Shown: positions 34,997 through 43,761, numbered from the stretch's first letter. The stretch: 64,000 nt of DNA from Flavobacterium sp. WV_118_3 (GCF_039778605.1 NZ_CP156060.1:2666001-2730000), one strand, 5' to 3'. Numbers and translations are program-made. Notes: generated by a model not told the origin, from the letters alone.

Positions 34997-36269
34997 ATTT
35001 GAAATGACTTAGTTCATAATAGGCCTTCTCAATCCATTCCCGGTGATCCGGATGCGCAATTTTTACCAGTTCGTCCGAACGTTGTTTTAGTGTCTTACCG
35101 TATAAATCGGCGATACCATATTCCGTAACCACATATTGCACATGCGAACGGGTTGTGACCACTCCGGCACCTTGTTTTAAATATGGTACGATACGGCTCT
35201 CTCCTCTTTTTGTTACCGATGGTAACGCAATAATCGCTTTTCCTCCTTTACTGAGTGAGGCACCACGAACAAAATCCATCTGACCTCCAACACCCGAATA
35301 CATTTTAGCTCCGATCGAATCGGCACAAACCTGTCCGGTAATGTCGACTTCTATCGCCGAATTGATGGCTATCATTTTAGGATTTCTACGGATAACAGAA
35401 GTATCATTCACATAAGACGATTCCCGCATTTCAATAAACGGATTGTCATTTACAAAATCATACAACCGTTGCGAACCAATTAAAAAGGTTGCTAAAGCCC
35501 GGCCGCGGTTTACGCCTTTAAAATTACAGTTGATCACATCATTTTCAATAAGATCAATTACCCCATCCGAAAACATCTCGGTATGCAAACCCAGGTTTTT
35601 ATGATTTACCAATTGCGCCAGAACCGCATTGGGTATCGAGCCAATTCCCATTTGCAGTGTGCTTTCATCTTCAATCAGTCCGGCTACCAGTTCCCCAATT
35701 CTGGCTTCAACCGGATTAATTTCTTTCGATCCGTGCCCGTGAATCGGTTCATTGACTTCAACCAGATAATCGATTTCCGAAACGTGTAGAATTCCATCAC
35801 CAAAAGTTCGCGGCATATTCGGATTGACCTGAGCAATCACTATTTTAGAATTTTCCACCGCGGCAATCGATGCTTCTACCGAAACACCCAACGAGCAATA
35901 GCCATGGCTATCCGGTGGTGATACATGAATAAAAACCACATCCAACGGAATAGCCCCCTTCCGGAACAAATGGGGCAATTCACTTAAAAACACCGGTGTA
36001 TACGATCCGTTTCCGGATGCTATCGTATGCCGGACGTTTTGCCCGATAAAAAAGGAATTGACGTGAAAACTTGCTGCCAGTTCCGGGTTTGCGTAAGCCG
36101 CTTCTCCTTCGGTATGCAGGTGGCATAATTCTACATTTCTCAGTTCGGATGCCCGCTCGGCCAACGCTTTAGTCAAAACAGTTGGCGTGGCCGCTGCCGC
36201 CTGAACGTAAATACGATCGTTTGACTTTATTACTTTAACAGCTTCCGCTGCCGTTACATATTTGCTCAT
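34995..36269 (-). CDS. Acetyl-CoA hydrolase/transferase family protein
   Basis: CoA-transferase-fold enzyme of 424 aa, related to acetyl-CoA hydrolases and 4-hydroxybutyrate CoA-transferases. Features are VFIHVSPPDSHGYCSLGVSVE, the segment MGIGSIPNAVL, the likely catalytic Glu in HTEMFSDGVIDL, and GVGGQMDFVRGASLSKGGKAIIAL with the C-terminal VTEYGIADLYGKT. It would move CoA between acetate and another acyl acid or hydrolyse it. The exact substrate is not decided by sequence. It diverges from map. Confidence 0.9.
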   Translation of the reverse strand: MSKYVTAAEAVKVIKSNDRIYVQAAAATPTVLTKALAERASELRNVELCHLHTEGEAAYANPELAASFHVNSFFIGQNVRHTIASGNGSYTPVFLSELPHLFRKGAIPLDVVFIHVSPPDSHGYCSLGVSVEASIAAVENSKIVIAQVNPNMPRTFGDGILHVSEIDYLVEVNEPIHGHGSKEINPVEARIGELVAGLIEDESTLQMGIGSIPNAVLAQLVNHKNLGLHTEMFSDGVIDLIENDVINCNFKGVNRGRALATFLIGSQRLYDFVNDNPFIEMRESSYVNDTSVIRRNPKMIAINSAIEVDITGQVCADSIGAKMYSGVGGQMDFVRGASLSKGGKAIIALPSVTKRGESRIVPYLKQGAGVVTTRSHVQYVVTEYGIADLYGKTLKQRSDELVKIAHPDHREWIEKAYYELSHFK

Positions 36270-36366
36270 ACACTTTACTTTTGGGTAAAATTAAACTCCG
36301 AGAAGTTACGAAAATATGATAAAACTCATACCTGCATTTCAATTAAAAATAATCAACAGAATATTG

Positions 36367-36374
36367 TACTTTTG
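36367..36374 (+). promoter_or_regulatory. -7 element of map
   Basis: TACTTTTG matches the -7 consensus exactly, 20 nt before the ATG at 36394. It lies inside the longer open frame from 36316 and so excludes that start. Confidence 0.55.
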
Positions 36375-36393
36375 CAGTCTGAAAAATAACGTT

Positions 36394-37212
36394 ATGATTA
36401 TTCCTAAAACAAGAGAAGAAATAGAATTAATGCGTGAGAGTGCCCTTTTGGTTTCCAAAACCTTAGGGATGATTGCCGGCGAAATCAAACCCGGTGTCAC
36501 TACGCTTCAACTGGATAAATTAGCTGAAACTTTTATCAGAGATCACCATGCCATCCCGGGATTTTTAGGATTATACGGATGTCCGTCGACCTTATTGACC
36601 AGTGTAAATGACCAAGTTGTCCACGGTTTACCAACCGACCGACCGATTCAGGAAGGCGATATTGTTTCGGTTGACTGTGGTGTTATTAAAAATGAGTTTT
36701 ACGGAGATCACGCCTATACTTTCGAAATCGGTGACGTGGCTCCCGAAACGAAAAAATTACTTCAGGTAACCAAAGAATCCTTATATGTCGGTATCCGTGA
36801 ATTTAAAATCGGAAACCGCGTGGAAGATGTTGGAAATGCGATTCAAAAATATGCCGAAGGTCATGGATACGGAGTGGTCCGCGAATTAGTCGGACATGGT
36901 TTAGGCCGTAAAATGCATGAAGAACCGGAAATGCCAAACTACGGTAAAAGAGGACGTGGAAAACTTTTCATTGAAGGGATGGTTGTTGCCATCGAACCGA
37001 TGATTAATATGGGAACCCGAAACATCAAAACCCTAAAAGACGGTTGGACAATTTCGACCCGCGATGGAAAACCAAGCGCTCATTTTGAGCATGATGTGGC
37101 TATAGTAGACGGAAAACCGGAATTATTATCCACTTTTCAATACATCTATCAGGCATTAGGTATTCAATCCGACGAAGAAAACGAATTCCGAAAACAAGCT
37201 TTAGTACTCTAA
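36394..37212 (+). CDS. map: Type I methionine aminopeptidase
   Basis: Removes the initiator methionine from new proteins; di-metal enzyme in the cytoplasm, 272 aa from the ATG at 36394 (MIIPKTREEIELMRES). Metal-site residues are in VDCGVIKNEFYGDHAYTF (two Asp), GHGLGRKMHEEP (His) and the C-terminal EPM and HFEHDVAI (two Glu). No N-terminal zinc-finger extension is present. A strong hairpin follows the gene. Confidence 0.95.
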   Translation: MIIPKTREEIELMRESALLVSKTLGMIAGEIKPGVTTLQLDKLAETFIRDHHAIPGFLGLYGCPSTLLTSVNDQVVHGLPTDRPIQEGDIVSVDCGVIKNEFYGDHAYTFEIGDVAPETKKLLQVTKESLYVGIREFKIGNRVEDVGNAIQKYAEGHGYGVVRELVGHGLGRKMHEEPEMPNYGKRGRGKLFIEGMVVAIEPMINMGTRNIKTLKDGWTISTRDGKPSAHFEHDVAIVDGKPELLSTFQYIYQALGIQSDEENEFRKQALVL

Positions 37213-37222
37213 AAACAAGCCC

Positions 37223-37256
37223 CATGCAGACGCTATCCTTATATAGTGTCTGCATG
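37223..37256. other. Strong hairpin between map and a methyltransferase gene
   Basis: Arms CATGCAGACGCTAT and ATAGTGTCTGCATG pair over 14 bp with one G-T pair and a 6-nt loop. No T-run follows, so it is not a standard terminator. It could stabilise the map transcript end or be part of a small RNA. Confidence 0.5.
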
Positions 37257-37270
37257 ATAAATTCCTGTAC

Positions 37271-38035
37271 ATGAAATCCGCTTTCAAATTTATACTAAAT
37301 ACCATTCCGAGACCGCTACTGATCCGTCTGAGTTATGTGGCACGCCCTGTTTTGGCTTTGGCCCTAAAAGGAAATACCTTTACCGATCCAATCGATGGTA
37401 GAAGCTTCCGAAGTTTCCTTCCGTACGGCTACGGAACACAACGGAATAACGTATTGTCGCCCAGCACACTTTCGCTGGAACGGCATCGTTTGCTTTGGCT
37501 GTATCTGAAAAATGAAACCGATTTCTTTACCGCTCCTAAAAAAGTATTGCACTTTGCTCCGGAACAGGCTTTTTACAAACGTTTCCGAAACCAGAAAAAT
37601 CTAGAGTACACCACAACCGACCTCCTTTCGCCACTGGCCGATGTTAAGGCCGACATTTGTAATCTTCCGTTTGCCGATAACTCCTACGACCTGATTTTGT
37701 GCAACCACGTTTTGGAGCATATTCCAGACGATACCAAAGCCATGCAGGAGTTATACCGCGTTTTAAAACCCGGTGGCATGGGGATTTTTCAGATTCCGCA
37801 GGATTTAAACCGCGCCACAACTTTCGAAGACGATTCTATTACCGATCCGAAAGAACGGGCCGCTATTTTTGGTCAGTATGATCATGTGCGCGTATACGGA
37901 CGGGATTATTTTGACAAGCTTCGCAGCATGGGCTTTACCGTAACCGAAGAAGATTATACGAAAAAAATTGCACCGGAACTTGTAGAACGCTATTGTCTGG
38001 CCAAAGGGGAAATAATTCCCGTTTGTCGCAAATAA
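37271..38035 (+). CDS. Class I SAM-dependent methyltransferase
   Basis: Methyltransferase of 254 aa with the Methyltransf_11 core: KVLHFAPEQAFYKRF (SAM loop region), DLLSPLADVKADICNLPFADNSYDLILCNHVLEHIPD and YRVLKPGGMGIFQIP. The N-terminal 80 residues include a basic, partly hydrophobic stretch. Substrate unknown. It lies between map and the DUF5103 gene with no obvious operon link. Confidence 0.82.
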   Translation: MKSAFKFILNTIPRPLLIRLSYVARPVLALALKGNTFTDPIDGRSFRSFLPYGYGTQRNNVLSPSTLSLERHRLLWLYLKNETDFFTAPKKVLHFAPEQAFYKRFRNQKNLEYTTTDLLSPLADVKADICNLPFADNSYDLILCNHVLEHIPDDTKAMQELYRVLKPGGMGIFQIPQDLNRATTFEDDSITDPKERAAIFGQYDHVRVYGRDYFDKLRSMGFTVTEEDYTKKIAPELVERYCLAKGEIIPVCRK

Positions 38036-38117
38036 AATCCATAACGGATAGCTTTTTTTAACGGATTGTTGTAGCGAATTGTTTATCTTTACCTCACTGA
38101 CAATTCAAAAAAGCCCT

Positions 38118-39386
38118 ATGTTATTTTATAAAAAACTACGATTTTTACTGCTTCTGTCTTGTGTATTATCCGGTTCTGCTTCCGTTTTTTCCCAGGTTGA
38201 AAAGGAAGTGAATCCACCGTTCAACATCAAAACCGTGTCGTTTGTTCAAAGCGGTGCCAATACCATTCCGATGTTTCGTCTGGGTGATACTTTCGAATTA
38301 CAGTTTGATGATTTATTTGGCAACGAAGCCGATTATTATTATACGATTACCCAATACAATTACGACTGGACGCCAACCATACTGGCCAAATCGGAATACC
38401 TTCAGGGAATGGACAATCAGAGAATTATGACGTATCAGAATTCTTTTAATACGCTCCAGATTTATTCGCATTACAAACAGGCCTTCCCGAATCGTTTTAA
38501 CCGTATATTATTATCCGGTAATTACATGATCAAAATTTTTAACGACAACCAGGAGCTTGTTTTTTCCAGACGTTTTATCATTTATGAAGAAAACCTTTCC
38601 GTTCCGTTACAAATCAAACGTTCCCGTAACCTGACCGATATCGAGAAAAAGCAAAATCTGGATTTTACTATCAAAATGGGCGACAATAACACACTGCAAA
38701 ATCCGGTTCAGAATATTAAAGTTGCGTTATTACAAAACGGGCGATGGGACAATGCCATTTTAAACATCAAACCACAGTATACTTTAGGCGCTGATTTAAT
38801 TTACCGTTACAATCAGGAAACCCAGTTTTGGGGTGGTAACGAGTTTTTGTATTTCGACAATAAAGACATCCGTAATCCCGGCAACAACGTAGGAAAGGTG
38901 ACTTCCGGTGAAATTTACAATTCCCTGCTATTTGCCAATTCTCCGAGAGGTGACAAACCATACACCTATTATCCGGATATCAACGGTAGTTTTTACGTAC
39001 GTAATATTGGCTCCGAAAACGGTGAAACCGAAGCCGATTACGCCTGGGTTTATTTTACATTGATTCCGCCAACAACTATCGATAAGAAAGACATTTACAT
39101 AAACGGGATGTTTAACAATTTTGCTCTGGCACCCGAAAACAAAATGGATTTTAACGCGCAGAAAGGTGTTTATGAAAAGGCTATTTTACTGAAACAAGGT
39201 TTTGTAAACTACCAATATGTTTTATTGGATGCCAAGGGTAAAGTAGACAATCAGAACGCTATTGACGGCAATTTCTACCAAACGGAAAACAATTATTTTG
39301 TAATTGTGTATTATCGCGGAAACAACGACCGCTATGACAAAATCATCGGACGTGGTTTTGCCACTTCTGAAAACATCACGAATTAA
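38118..39386 (+). CDS. DUF5103 domain-containing exported protein
   Basis: Protein of 422 aa from the ATG at 38118 (MLFYKKLRFLLLLSCVLSGSASVFSQ, signal peptide); the frame back to 38079 overlaps a likely -7 region (TATCTTTA). Features are LGDTFELQFDDLFGNEADYYYTITQYNYDW and YMIKIFNDNQELVFSRRFIIYE, typical of the DUF5103 family, which is beta-rich and found across Bacteroidota. Function unknown. It is followed by apaG. Confidence 0.8.
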   Translation: MLFYKKLRFLLLLSCVLSGSASVFSQVEKEVNPPFNIKTVSFVQSGANTIPMFRLGDTFELQFDDLFGNEADYYYTITQYNYDWTPTILAKSEYLQGMDNQRIMTYQNSFNTLQIYSHYKQAFPNRFNRILLSGNYMIKIFNDNQELVFSRRFIIYEENLSVPLQIKRSRNLTDIEKKQNLDFTIKMGDNNTLQNPVQNIKVALLQNGRWDNAILNIKPQYTLGADLIYRYNQETQFWGGNEFLYFDNKDIRNPGNNVGKVTSGEIYNSLLFANSPRGDKPYTYYPDINGSFYVRNIGSENGETEADYAWVYFTLIPPTTIDKKDIYINGMFNNFALAPENKMDFNAQKGVYEKAILLKQGFVNYQYVLLDAKGKVDNQNAIDGNFYQTENNYFVIVYYRGNNDRYDKIIGRGFATSENITN

Positions 39387-39425
39387 AAAAGTTTTAAATT
39401 TATCCGAATCGATTCAAATATTTGC

Positions 39426-39433
39426 TATTTTTG
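39426..39433 (+). promoter_or_regulatory. -7 element of apaG
   Basis: TATTTTTG matches the -7 consensus exactly, 33 nt before the ATG at 39467. Confidence 0.5.
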
Positions 39434-39466
39434 GAATTATTTCCCAAAAATCCAATCGGAAAAATT

Positions 39467-39853
39467 ATGGTTTCACAAATAACCAGAGGCATAAAAATTT
39501 CAGTTCTGACTAGTTTTGAAGGCACTTACTTCAAAAACTACAAGATTCACTTTGCCTTTAGTTATGAGATCACGATCGAAAACCAAAGCAAGGATTCCGT
39601 TCAATTGAACTCGCGTCACTGGGAGATTTACGACTCCCTTAACGATCTTGAGATTGTTGACGGCGAAGGCGTGATCGGTAAAAAGCCGGTACTCAAACCG
39701 GGTGAAAAACACACCTACAGCTCCGGATGCCTGCTTTCTTCACCGTTTGGAGCCATGCGCGGGTATTTCAACATGATCAATTTCACCTCAACCCGCTCCT
39801 TCCGTGTAATAATTCCTACATTCCGGTTAAGCGCTCCTTTTGCCTTGAATTAA
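39467..39853 (+). CDS. apaG: ApaG (Co2+/Mg2+ efflux-linked) domain protein
   Basis: Small beta-sandwich protein of 128 aa. ApaG was linked to cobalt and magnesium efflux in enterobacteria, but its biochemical role is still unclear. Family segments are FAFSYEITIENQSKDSVQLNSRHWEIYD, VDGEGVIGKKPVLKPGEKHTYSSGC and FGAMRGYF. The ATG at 39467 (MVSQITRGIKISV) fits the family; a longer frame from 39422 overlaps the promoter. Confidence 0.92.
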   Translation: MVSQITRGIKISVLTSFEGTYFKNYKIHFAFSYEITIENQSKDSVQLNSRHWEIYDSLNDLEIVDGEGVIGKKPVLKPGEKHTYSSGCLLSSPFGAMRGYFNMINFTSTRSFRVIIPTFRLSAPFALN

Positions 39854-39910
39854 TTCATTTTTTACCAAAGCATTAACACCACAAAAAACACCTTTTTCGT
39901 GAATAATTTG

Positions 39911-39918
39911 TATCTTCG
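39911..39918 (+). promoter_or_regulatory. Likely -7 element of the P5C dehydrogenase gene
   Basis: TATCTTCG matches TAnnTTTG with one mismatch. It lies 38 nt before the ATG at 39957 and just after a TTTG. Confidence 0.35.
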
Positions 39919-39956
39919 CTACGCGAAAATTTGATAAATAATAAATACAAATTGTT

Positions 39957-41582
39957 ATGCCAAAAGGAATTTATAATGTACCTAAAGCCGTTAACGAACC
40001 TGTAAAATCGTATGCGCCAGGTACGCCGGAAAGAGATGCTGTTTTAGCAACTTTCAAAGAATTGTACAACGCCAATGTTGATGTACCTTTATATATAGGT
40101 GGTGAAGAAATCCGCACCGGAAACACCAAAAACCTAACACCTCCATTCGACCATAAACACATCGTGGGACAATACCACCAAGCCGAAAAAGAGCATATCG
40201 AAAAAGCGATTAGCACAGCGCTGGAAGCAAAGAAAAAATGGGCCGCCCTTTCGTGGGAACACCGTGCTTCTATTTTCTTAAAAGCAGCCGATTTATTAGC
40301 AGGTCCTTACCGAGCTAAAATCAATGCCGCTACAATGATTGCACAGGCAAAAACCGTTCACCAGGCAGAAATTGACTCGGCTTGTGAGTTAATTGACTTC
40401 TTACGTTTTAACGTTCAGTTTATGACTCAGGTGTATGCTGAGCAACCAATTTCGTCAGAAGGCGTTTGGAATCGTGTAGAACACCGTCCGTTAGAAGGTT
40501 TCGTATATGCGATCACTCCTTTTAACTTTACTGCTATTGCCGGAAATTTACCAGCTTCTCCAGCTTTAATGGGGAACGTAGTAGTATGGAAACCAAGTGC
40601 TACACAAATCTACTCGGCTAACGTAATTGTTGAGGTTTTCAAAGAAGCTGGTTTACCGGCAGGTGTTATCAACGTAGTGTATGGTAACTCTTCAATGATT
40701 TCCGATACATTATTGGCAAGTCCTGATTTCGCAGGTATCCACTTTACAGGTTCTACAGGCGTTTTCAACGATATGTGGGCTAAAATCGGACAAAACATCA
40801 GCAAATACAAAACATACCCTAGAATCGTAGGTGAAACCGGAGGTAAAGATTTCGTAGTAGCACACCCATCGGCTATTCCAGCTCAGGTGGCTACCGCTTT
40901 ATCGAGAGGTGCTTTCGAATATCAGGGACAAAAATGTTCGGCAGCTTCCAGAGCGTATTTACCAAAATCAACCTGGTCTCAAGTTAAAGAATTATTAGTT
41001 GCCGATATCGCTTCTATGAAAATGGGATCACCGGAAGATCCATCTAACTTTGTATCCGCCGTAATCTCCGAAAGTTCTTTCGACAAATTAGCCGGATTTA
41101 TCGATCAGGCGAAAAAAGACAGCGATGCCGAAATTATCGCTGGTGGTAACTACGACAAATCCGTAGGATACTTTATCGAACCAACGGTAATCGTTACGAC
41201 AAATCCAAAATACTCGACTATGGAAACCGAATTATTCGGACCTGTGTTGACAATCTATGTATACGAAGATGCGAAATGGGAAGAAACCCTTGCTTTAGTA
41301 GACAGTACTTCTGAATATGCTTTAACAGGAGCTATCTTTAGTCAGGATCGCTACGCTATCGAACAAGCTACTAAAGCCCTTGAAAATGCAGCCGGAAACT
41401 TCTATATCAACGACAAACCAACCGGAGCTGTTGTAGGTCAACAACCGTTTGGTGGTGCCAGAGCATCCGGAACTAACGATAAAGCCGGTTCGGTATTGAA
41501 CTTAATGCGTTGGGTATCCCCAAGAACCATTAAGGAAACTTTCGTTCCGCCAACAAATTACAGATATCCATTTTTAGGATAA
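39957..41582 (+). CDS. pruA: L-glutamate gamma-semialdehyde (P5C) dehydrogenase
   Basis: Second step of proline breakdown: oxidises glutamate semialdehyde to glutamate with NAD. The stand-alone enzyme has 541 aa and no proline dehydrogenase domain. Aldehyde-dehydrogenase features are the Rossmann turn FTGSTGVFNDM, the catalytic Glu in VGETGGKDF and the nucleophile Cys in EYQGQKCSAASR. Its terminator was split by IS copy 2 about 20-40 nt after the stop. Confidence 0.94.
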   Translation: MPKGIYNVPKAVNEPVKSYAPGTPERDAVLATFKELYNANVDVPLYIGGEEIRTGNTKNLTPPFDHKHIVGQYHQAEKEHIEKAISTALEAKKKWAALSWEHRASIFLKAADLLAGPYRAKINAATMIAQAKTVHQAEIDSACELIDFLRFNVQFMTQVYAEQPISSEGVWNRVEHRPLEGFVYAITPFNFTAIAGNLPASPALMGNVVVWKPSATQIYSANVIVEVFKEAGLPAGVINVVYGNSSMISDTLLASPDFAGIHFTGSTGVFNDMWAKIGQNISKYKTYPRIVGETGGKDFVVAHPSAIPAQVATALSRGAFEYQGQKCSAASRAYLPKSTWSQVKELLVADIASMKMGSPEDPSNFVSAVISESSFDKLAGFIDQAKKDSDAEIIAGGNYDKSVGYFIEPTVIVTTNPKYSTMETELFGPVLTIYVYEDAKWEETLALVDSTSEYALTGAIFSQDRYAIEQATKALENAAGNFYINDKPTGAVVGQQPFGGARASGTNDKAGSVLNLMRWVSPRTIKETFVPPTNYRYPFLG

Positions 41583-41602
41583 TATATCACACCGTAAGGT
41601 GC

Positions 41603-41621
41603 AAAAAAAGGCTCACTAATG
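41603..41621 (+). terminator. Left half of a terminator split by IS copy 2
   Basis: AAAAAAAGGCTCAC followed by TAATG abuts the element, and the other half, ATGTGAGCC with TTTTTTA, resumes at 43065. Rejoined, the arms GGCTCAC and GTGAGCC enclose a TAAT loop with A- and T-runs outside, which makes a strong bidirectional terminator. Confidence 0.88.
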
Positions 41622-41626
41622 TGAAC

Positions 41627-41665
41627 TGCCCCCAAAAAGTTAGACACTATTTGGGGGCATTTTTT
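41627..41665 (+). terminator. Terminator-like hairpin in the IS end, copy 2
   Basis: TGCCCCCAAA (41627-41636) pairs with TTTGGGGGCA (41650-41659), and six T residues follow directly before the orfA ATG at 41666. It is the counterpart of the hairpin at 18510-18548. Confidence 0.7.
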
Positions 41666-42197
41666 ATGGAAAGAAAAGTCAAGTACAATTATGAATTTAA
41701 ACTTCATTGTGTAGAAGAAGTATTAAATAAAAACCGCTCAAAGGGCTCAGTTGCTCAGGAGCAAGAAATTAGTAAAACTAATCTTGGAAGATGGATAAAC
41801 TTCTATCTTAAGTATGGAAAAGAAGGTCTGTTATCCCGTAAGAATCAGAATTACAGTTCCGATTTTAAGCTAAAAGTTATACGTACCATTGATCAGAAGT
41901 GTTTATCTTTGAGTCAGGCCTGTTTATTTTTCAACATTCCCAATGATGGGATAATCTTGGCCTGGCAGCGTCAATTTAAAAACCATGGCGCAACCAGGTT
42001 TAGTACAAAAACCAAAAGGAAAACCCATATCGATGACTTACAAAAGAGCTAAAAAGAAATCCGATAAACCTTTGACCAGAGAAGAAGAGCTTTTACTGGA
42101 AAATGAATCTTTACGTGCTCAAGTAGCCTATTTAAAAAAGTTACAAGCCTTAATTCAAGCAGAAGAAGCCGAGCAAAACAAAAGGCACAAACCATAG
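41666..42197 (+). pseudogene. IS3-family OrfA, frameshifted, copy 2
   Basis: The first part of OrfA (MERKVKYNYEF to QFKNHGA) is intact. An extra A in the run GCGCAACCAGG (41992-41993; copy 1 has GCGCACCAGG) then shifts the frame, giving a stop at 42052. The correct frame resumes (GLVQKPKGKPISM) and ends at 42197. As read, OrfA and the OrfAB fusion cannot be made, although OrfB is intact. Reads across 41992 would show whether this is real or an assembly error. Confidence 0.88.
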
Positions 42198-42232
42198 AGG
42201 AATTAAGGCATAACCATGATCTATCTCTTTTA

Positions 42233-43030
42233 TTGGATCATGCAAATATGGCACGGATTAGTTATTATTATCATCAAAAGAGAAACGCTGTTATTGACAA
42301 ATATACAGAGCTTAAAGAGTTGATTAAATCGATCTATCATTCTCATAAAGGTCGTCTGGGCTATCGCCGTATCACTCTTGAGATAAGGAATAAAGGTTTT
42401 GTAATTAATCACAAGACTGTATTGAAACTAATGAAAGTTTTAGGGCTTAAGAGTTTAATAAGAGTTAAGAAATATAAATCGTATAAAGGAGAACATGGCA
42501 AGATAGCACCTAATATATTACAACGGAATTTTAAAGCAGAACAACCCAATCAAAAATGGGCAACTGATATAACCGAATTCAATGTAAAGGGAAAGAAGCT
42601 ATACTTGTCTCCTGTCATTGATCTATTTAATGGAGAAATAATAAGCTATGAATTATCAGAAAGGCCAAATTTTGAACAGGTCACTAATATGCTTAAAAAG
42701 TCATTTAGGAAAATAGCAGATAATACTGGGCTTATATTGCACTCTGATCAAGGATGGCAATACCAAATGAAACAATATCAAAGATTATTGAAGGACAAGG
42801 GAGTTACTCAAAGTATGTCAAGAAAAGGGAATTGCTTAGACAATGCTGTTATAGAAAACTTTTTTGGTATTATTAAATCAGAGTTGTTTTATCTTCAAAA
42901 GTTTAAATCAACAGAACATTTAAAACAAGAGCTTAAAAAGTACATAAGCTATTACAATAACAATAGAATTAAACTTAATTTAAATGGAATGAGCCCGGTG
43001 AAATACCGAGCTCATTATTGTCAAATTTAA
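42233..43030 (+). CDS. IS3-family transposase OrfB (DDE domain), copy 2
   Basis: The 265-aa translation is identical to OrfB of copy 1, with the same DDE residues (WATDITEF, LHSDQGWQY, IENFFGIIKSE). The frame extends upstream to the slip site CAAAAGG at 42179-42185. Because OrfA is frameshifted in this copy, the element would need transposase from copy 1 to move. Confidence 0.92.
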   Translation: MDHANMARISYYYHQKRNAVIDKYTELKELIKSIYHSHKGRLGYRRITLEIRNKGFVINHKTVLKLMKVLGLKSLIRVKKYKSYKGEHGKIAPNILQRNFKAEQPNQKWATDITEFNVKGKKLYLSPVIDLFNGEIISYELSERPNFEQVTNMLKKSFRKIADNTGLILHSDQGWQYQMKQYQRLLKDKGVTQSMSRKGNCLDNAVIENFFGIIKSELFYLQKFKSTEHLKQELKKYISYYNNNRIKLNLNGMSPVKYRAHYCQI

Positions 43031-43090
43031 TTATAAATTTGTCTAACTTTTTGGGAGCACTCTAATGTGAGCCTTTTTTATTTCTTATAA

Positions 43091-43129
43091 TTTACACCTG
43101 ACAGGTTTTTGAAACCTGTCAGGTGTAAA
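43091..43129. repeat. ACCTGACAGGT palindromic repeat, copy 2
   Basis: Arms TTTACACCTGACAGGTTT and AAACCTGTCAGGTGTAAA are perfect 18-bp complements with a 3-nt spacer. It lies directly before the rsmG 3' end at a convergent junction, just beyond the half terminator left by IS copy 2. Confidence 0.88.
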
Positions 43130-43131
43130 AA

Positions 43132-43761
43132 CTAAACCTTATATTTTAATGGTAAGTGTACCACTTTTTTAGTTTCAAAAAATTCTGTTTTAAAATAATC
43201 CGCAAGATCATATTGGGTTGCTTTTGGAAAATCCTGCAACTCTTCCGTCAGATCGCCCCCTTTTAAATAAAGGATCCCGTTTTTCAGTTCGTGATTTTGC
43301 TTTTTCTTCACCTTATCTTTTACCCATTTTACAAAATCCGGCATATTGGTCACCGCACGACTTACGATAAAATCAAATTCTTCTTTTACGTTTTCCGCCC
43401 GCATTTGTTCGGCTTTGACATTTTGCAATCCCAAAGCGGTTGCCACTTCATTTACCACACGGATTTTTTTGGCAATCACATCAATCAGATAAAAATCCAC
43501 TTCAGGATACAGTATCGCCAACGGGATTCCCGGAAAACCGCCTCCGGTGCCCACATCCATAATTTTTGATCCCGGTTTAAACTCCTGTATCTTCGCAATT
43601 CCAAGTGAATGCAATACGTGTTTTTCGTACAATTCGTCTATATCTTTTCTCGAAATCACATTAATTTTAGCGTTCCAATCTTTATACAAAACTTCCAATT
43701 CACGAAACTTAGAAACCTGATCTTCTGTTAGATTAGGAAAATACTTTACAATATCCTGCAT
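43132..43761 (-). CDS. rsmG: 16S rRNA (guanine527-N7)-methyltransferase RsmG
   Basis: Methylates G527 of 16S rRNA, the site whose loss gives low-level streptomycin resistance. It has 209 aa, the usual length. Family blocks are WNAKINVISRKDIDELYEKHVLHSLGI, the SAM loop IMDVGTGGGFPGIPLAILYP and EFDFIVSRAVTNMPDFVKW. It converges with P5C dehydrogenase across IS copy 2 and diverges from the desaturase. Confidence 0.95.
   Translation of the reverse strand: MQDIVKYFPNLTEDQVSKFRELEVLYKDWNAKINVISRKDIDELYEKHVLHSLGIAKIQEFKPGSKIMDVGTGGGFPGIPLAILYPEVDFYLIDVIAKKIRVVNEVATALGLQNVKAEQMRAENVKEEFDFIVSRAVTNMPDFVKWVKDKVKKKQNHELKNGILYLKGGDLTEELQDFPKATQYDLADYFKTEFFETKKVVHLPLKYKV

Larger units (their letters stand above)
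41622..43064 (+). mobile_element. IS3-family (IS150-type) insertion sequence, copy 2
   Basis: Element of 1443 bp in plus orientation, with the same ends as copy 1 (TGAACTGCCCCC at 41622, GGGAGCACTCTA at 43064) and an ATG target duplication (41619-41621 and 43065-43067). It differs from copy 1 by a single inserted A near 41992 that breaks orfA. Near-identity points to recent transposition of one copy. It sits in the centre of a terminator between convergent genes, as copy 1 does. Confidence 0.93.
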
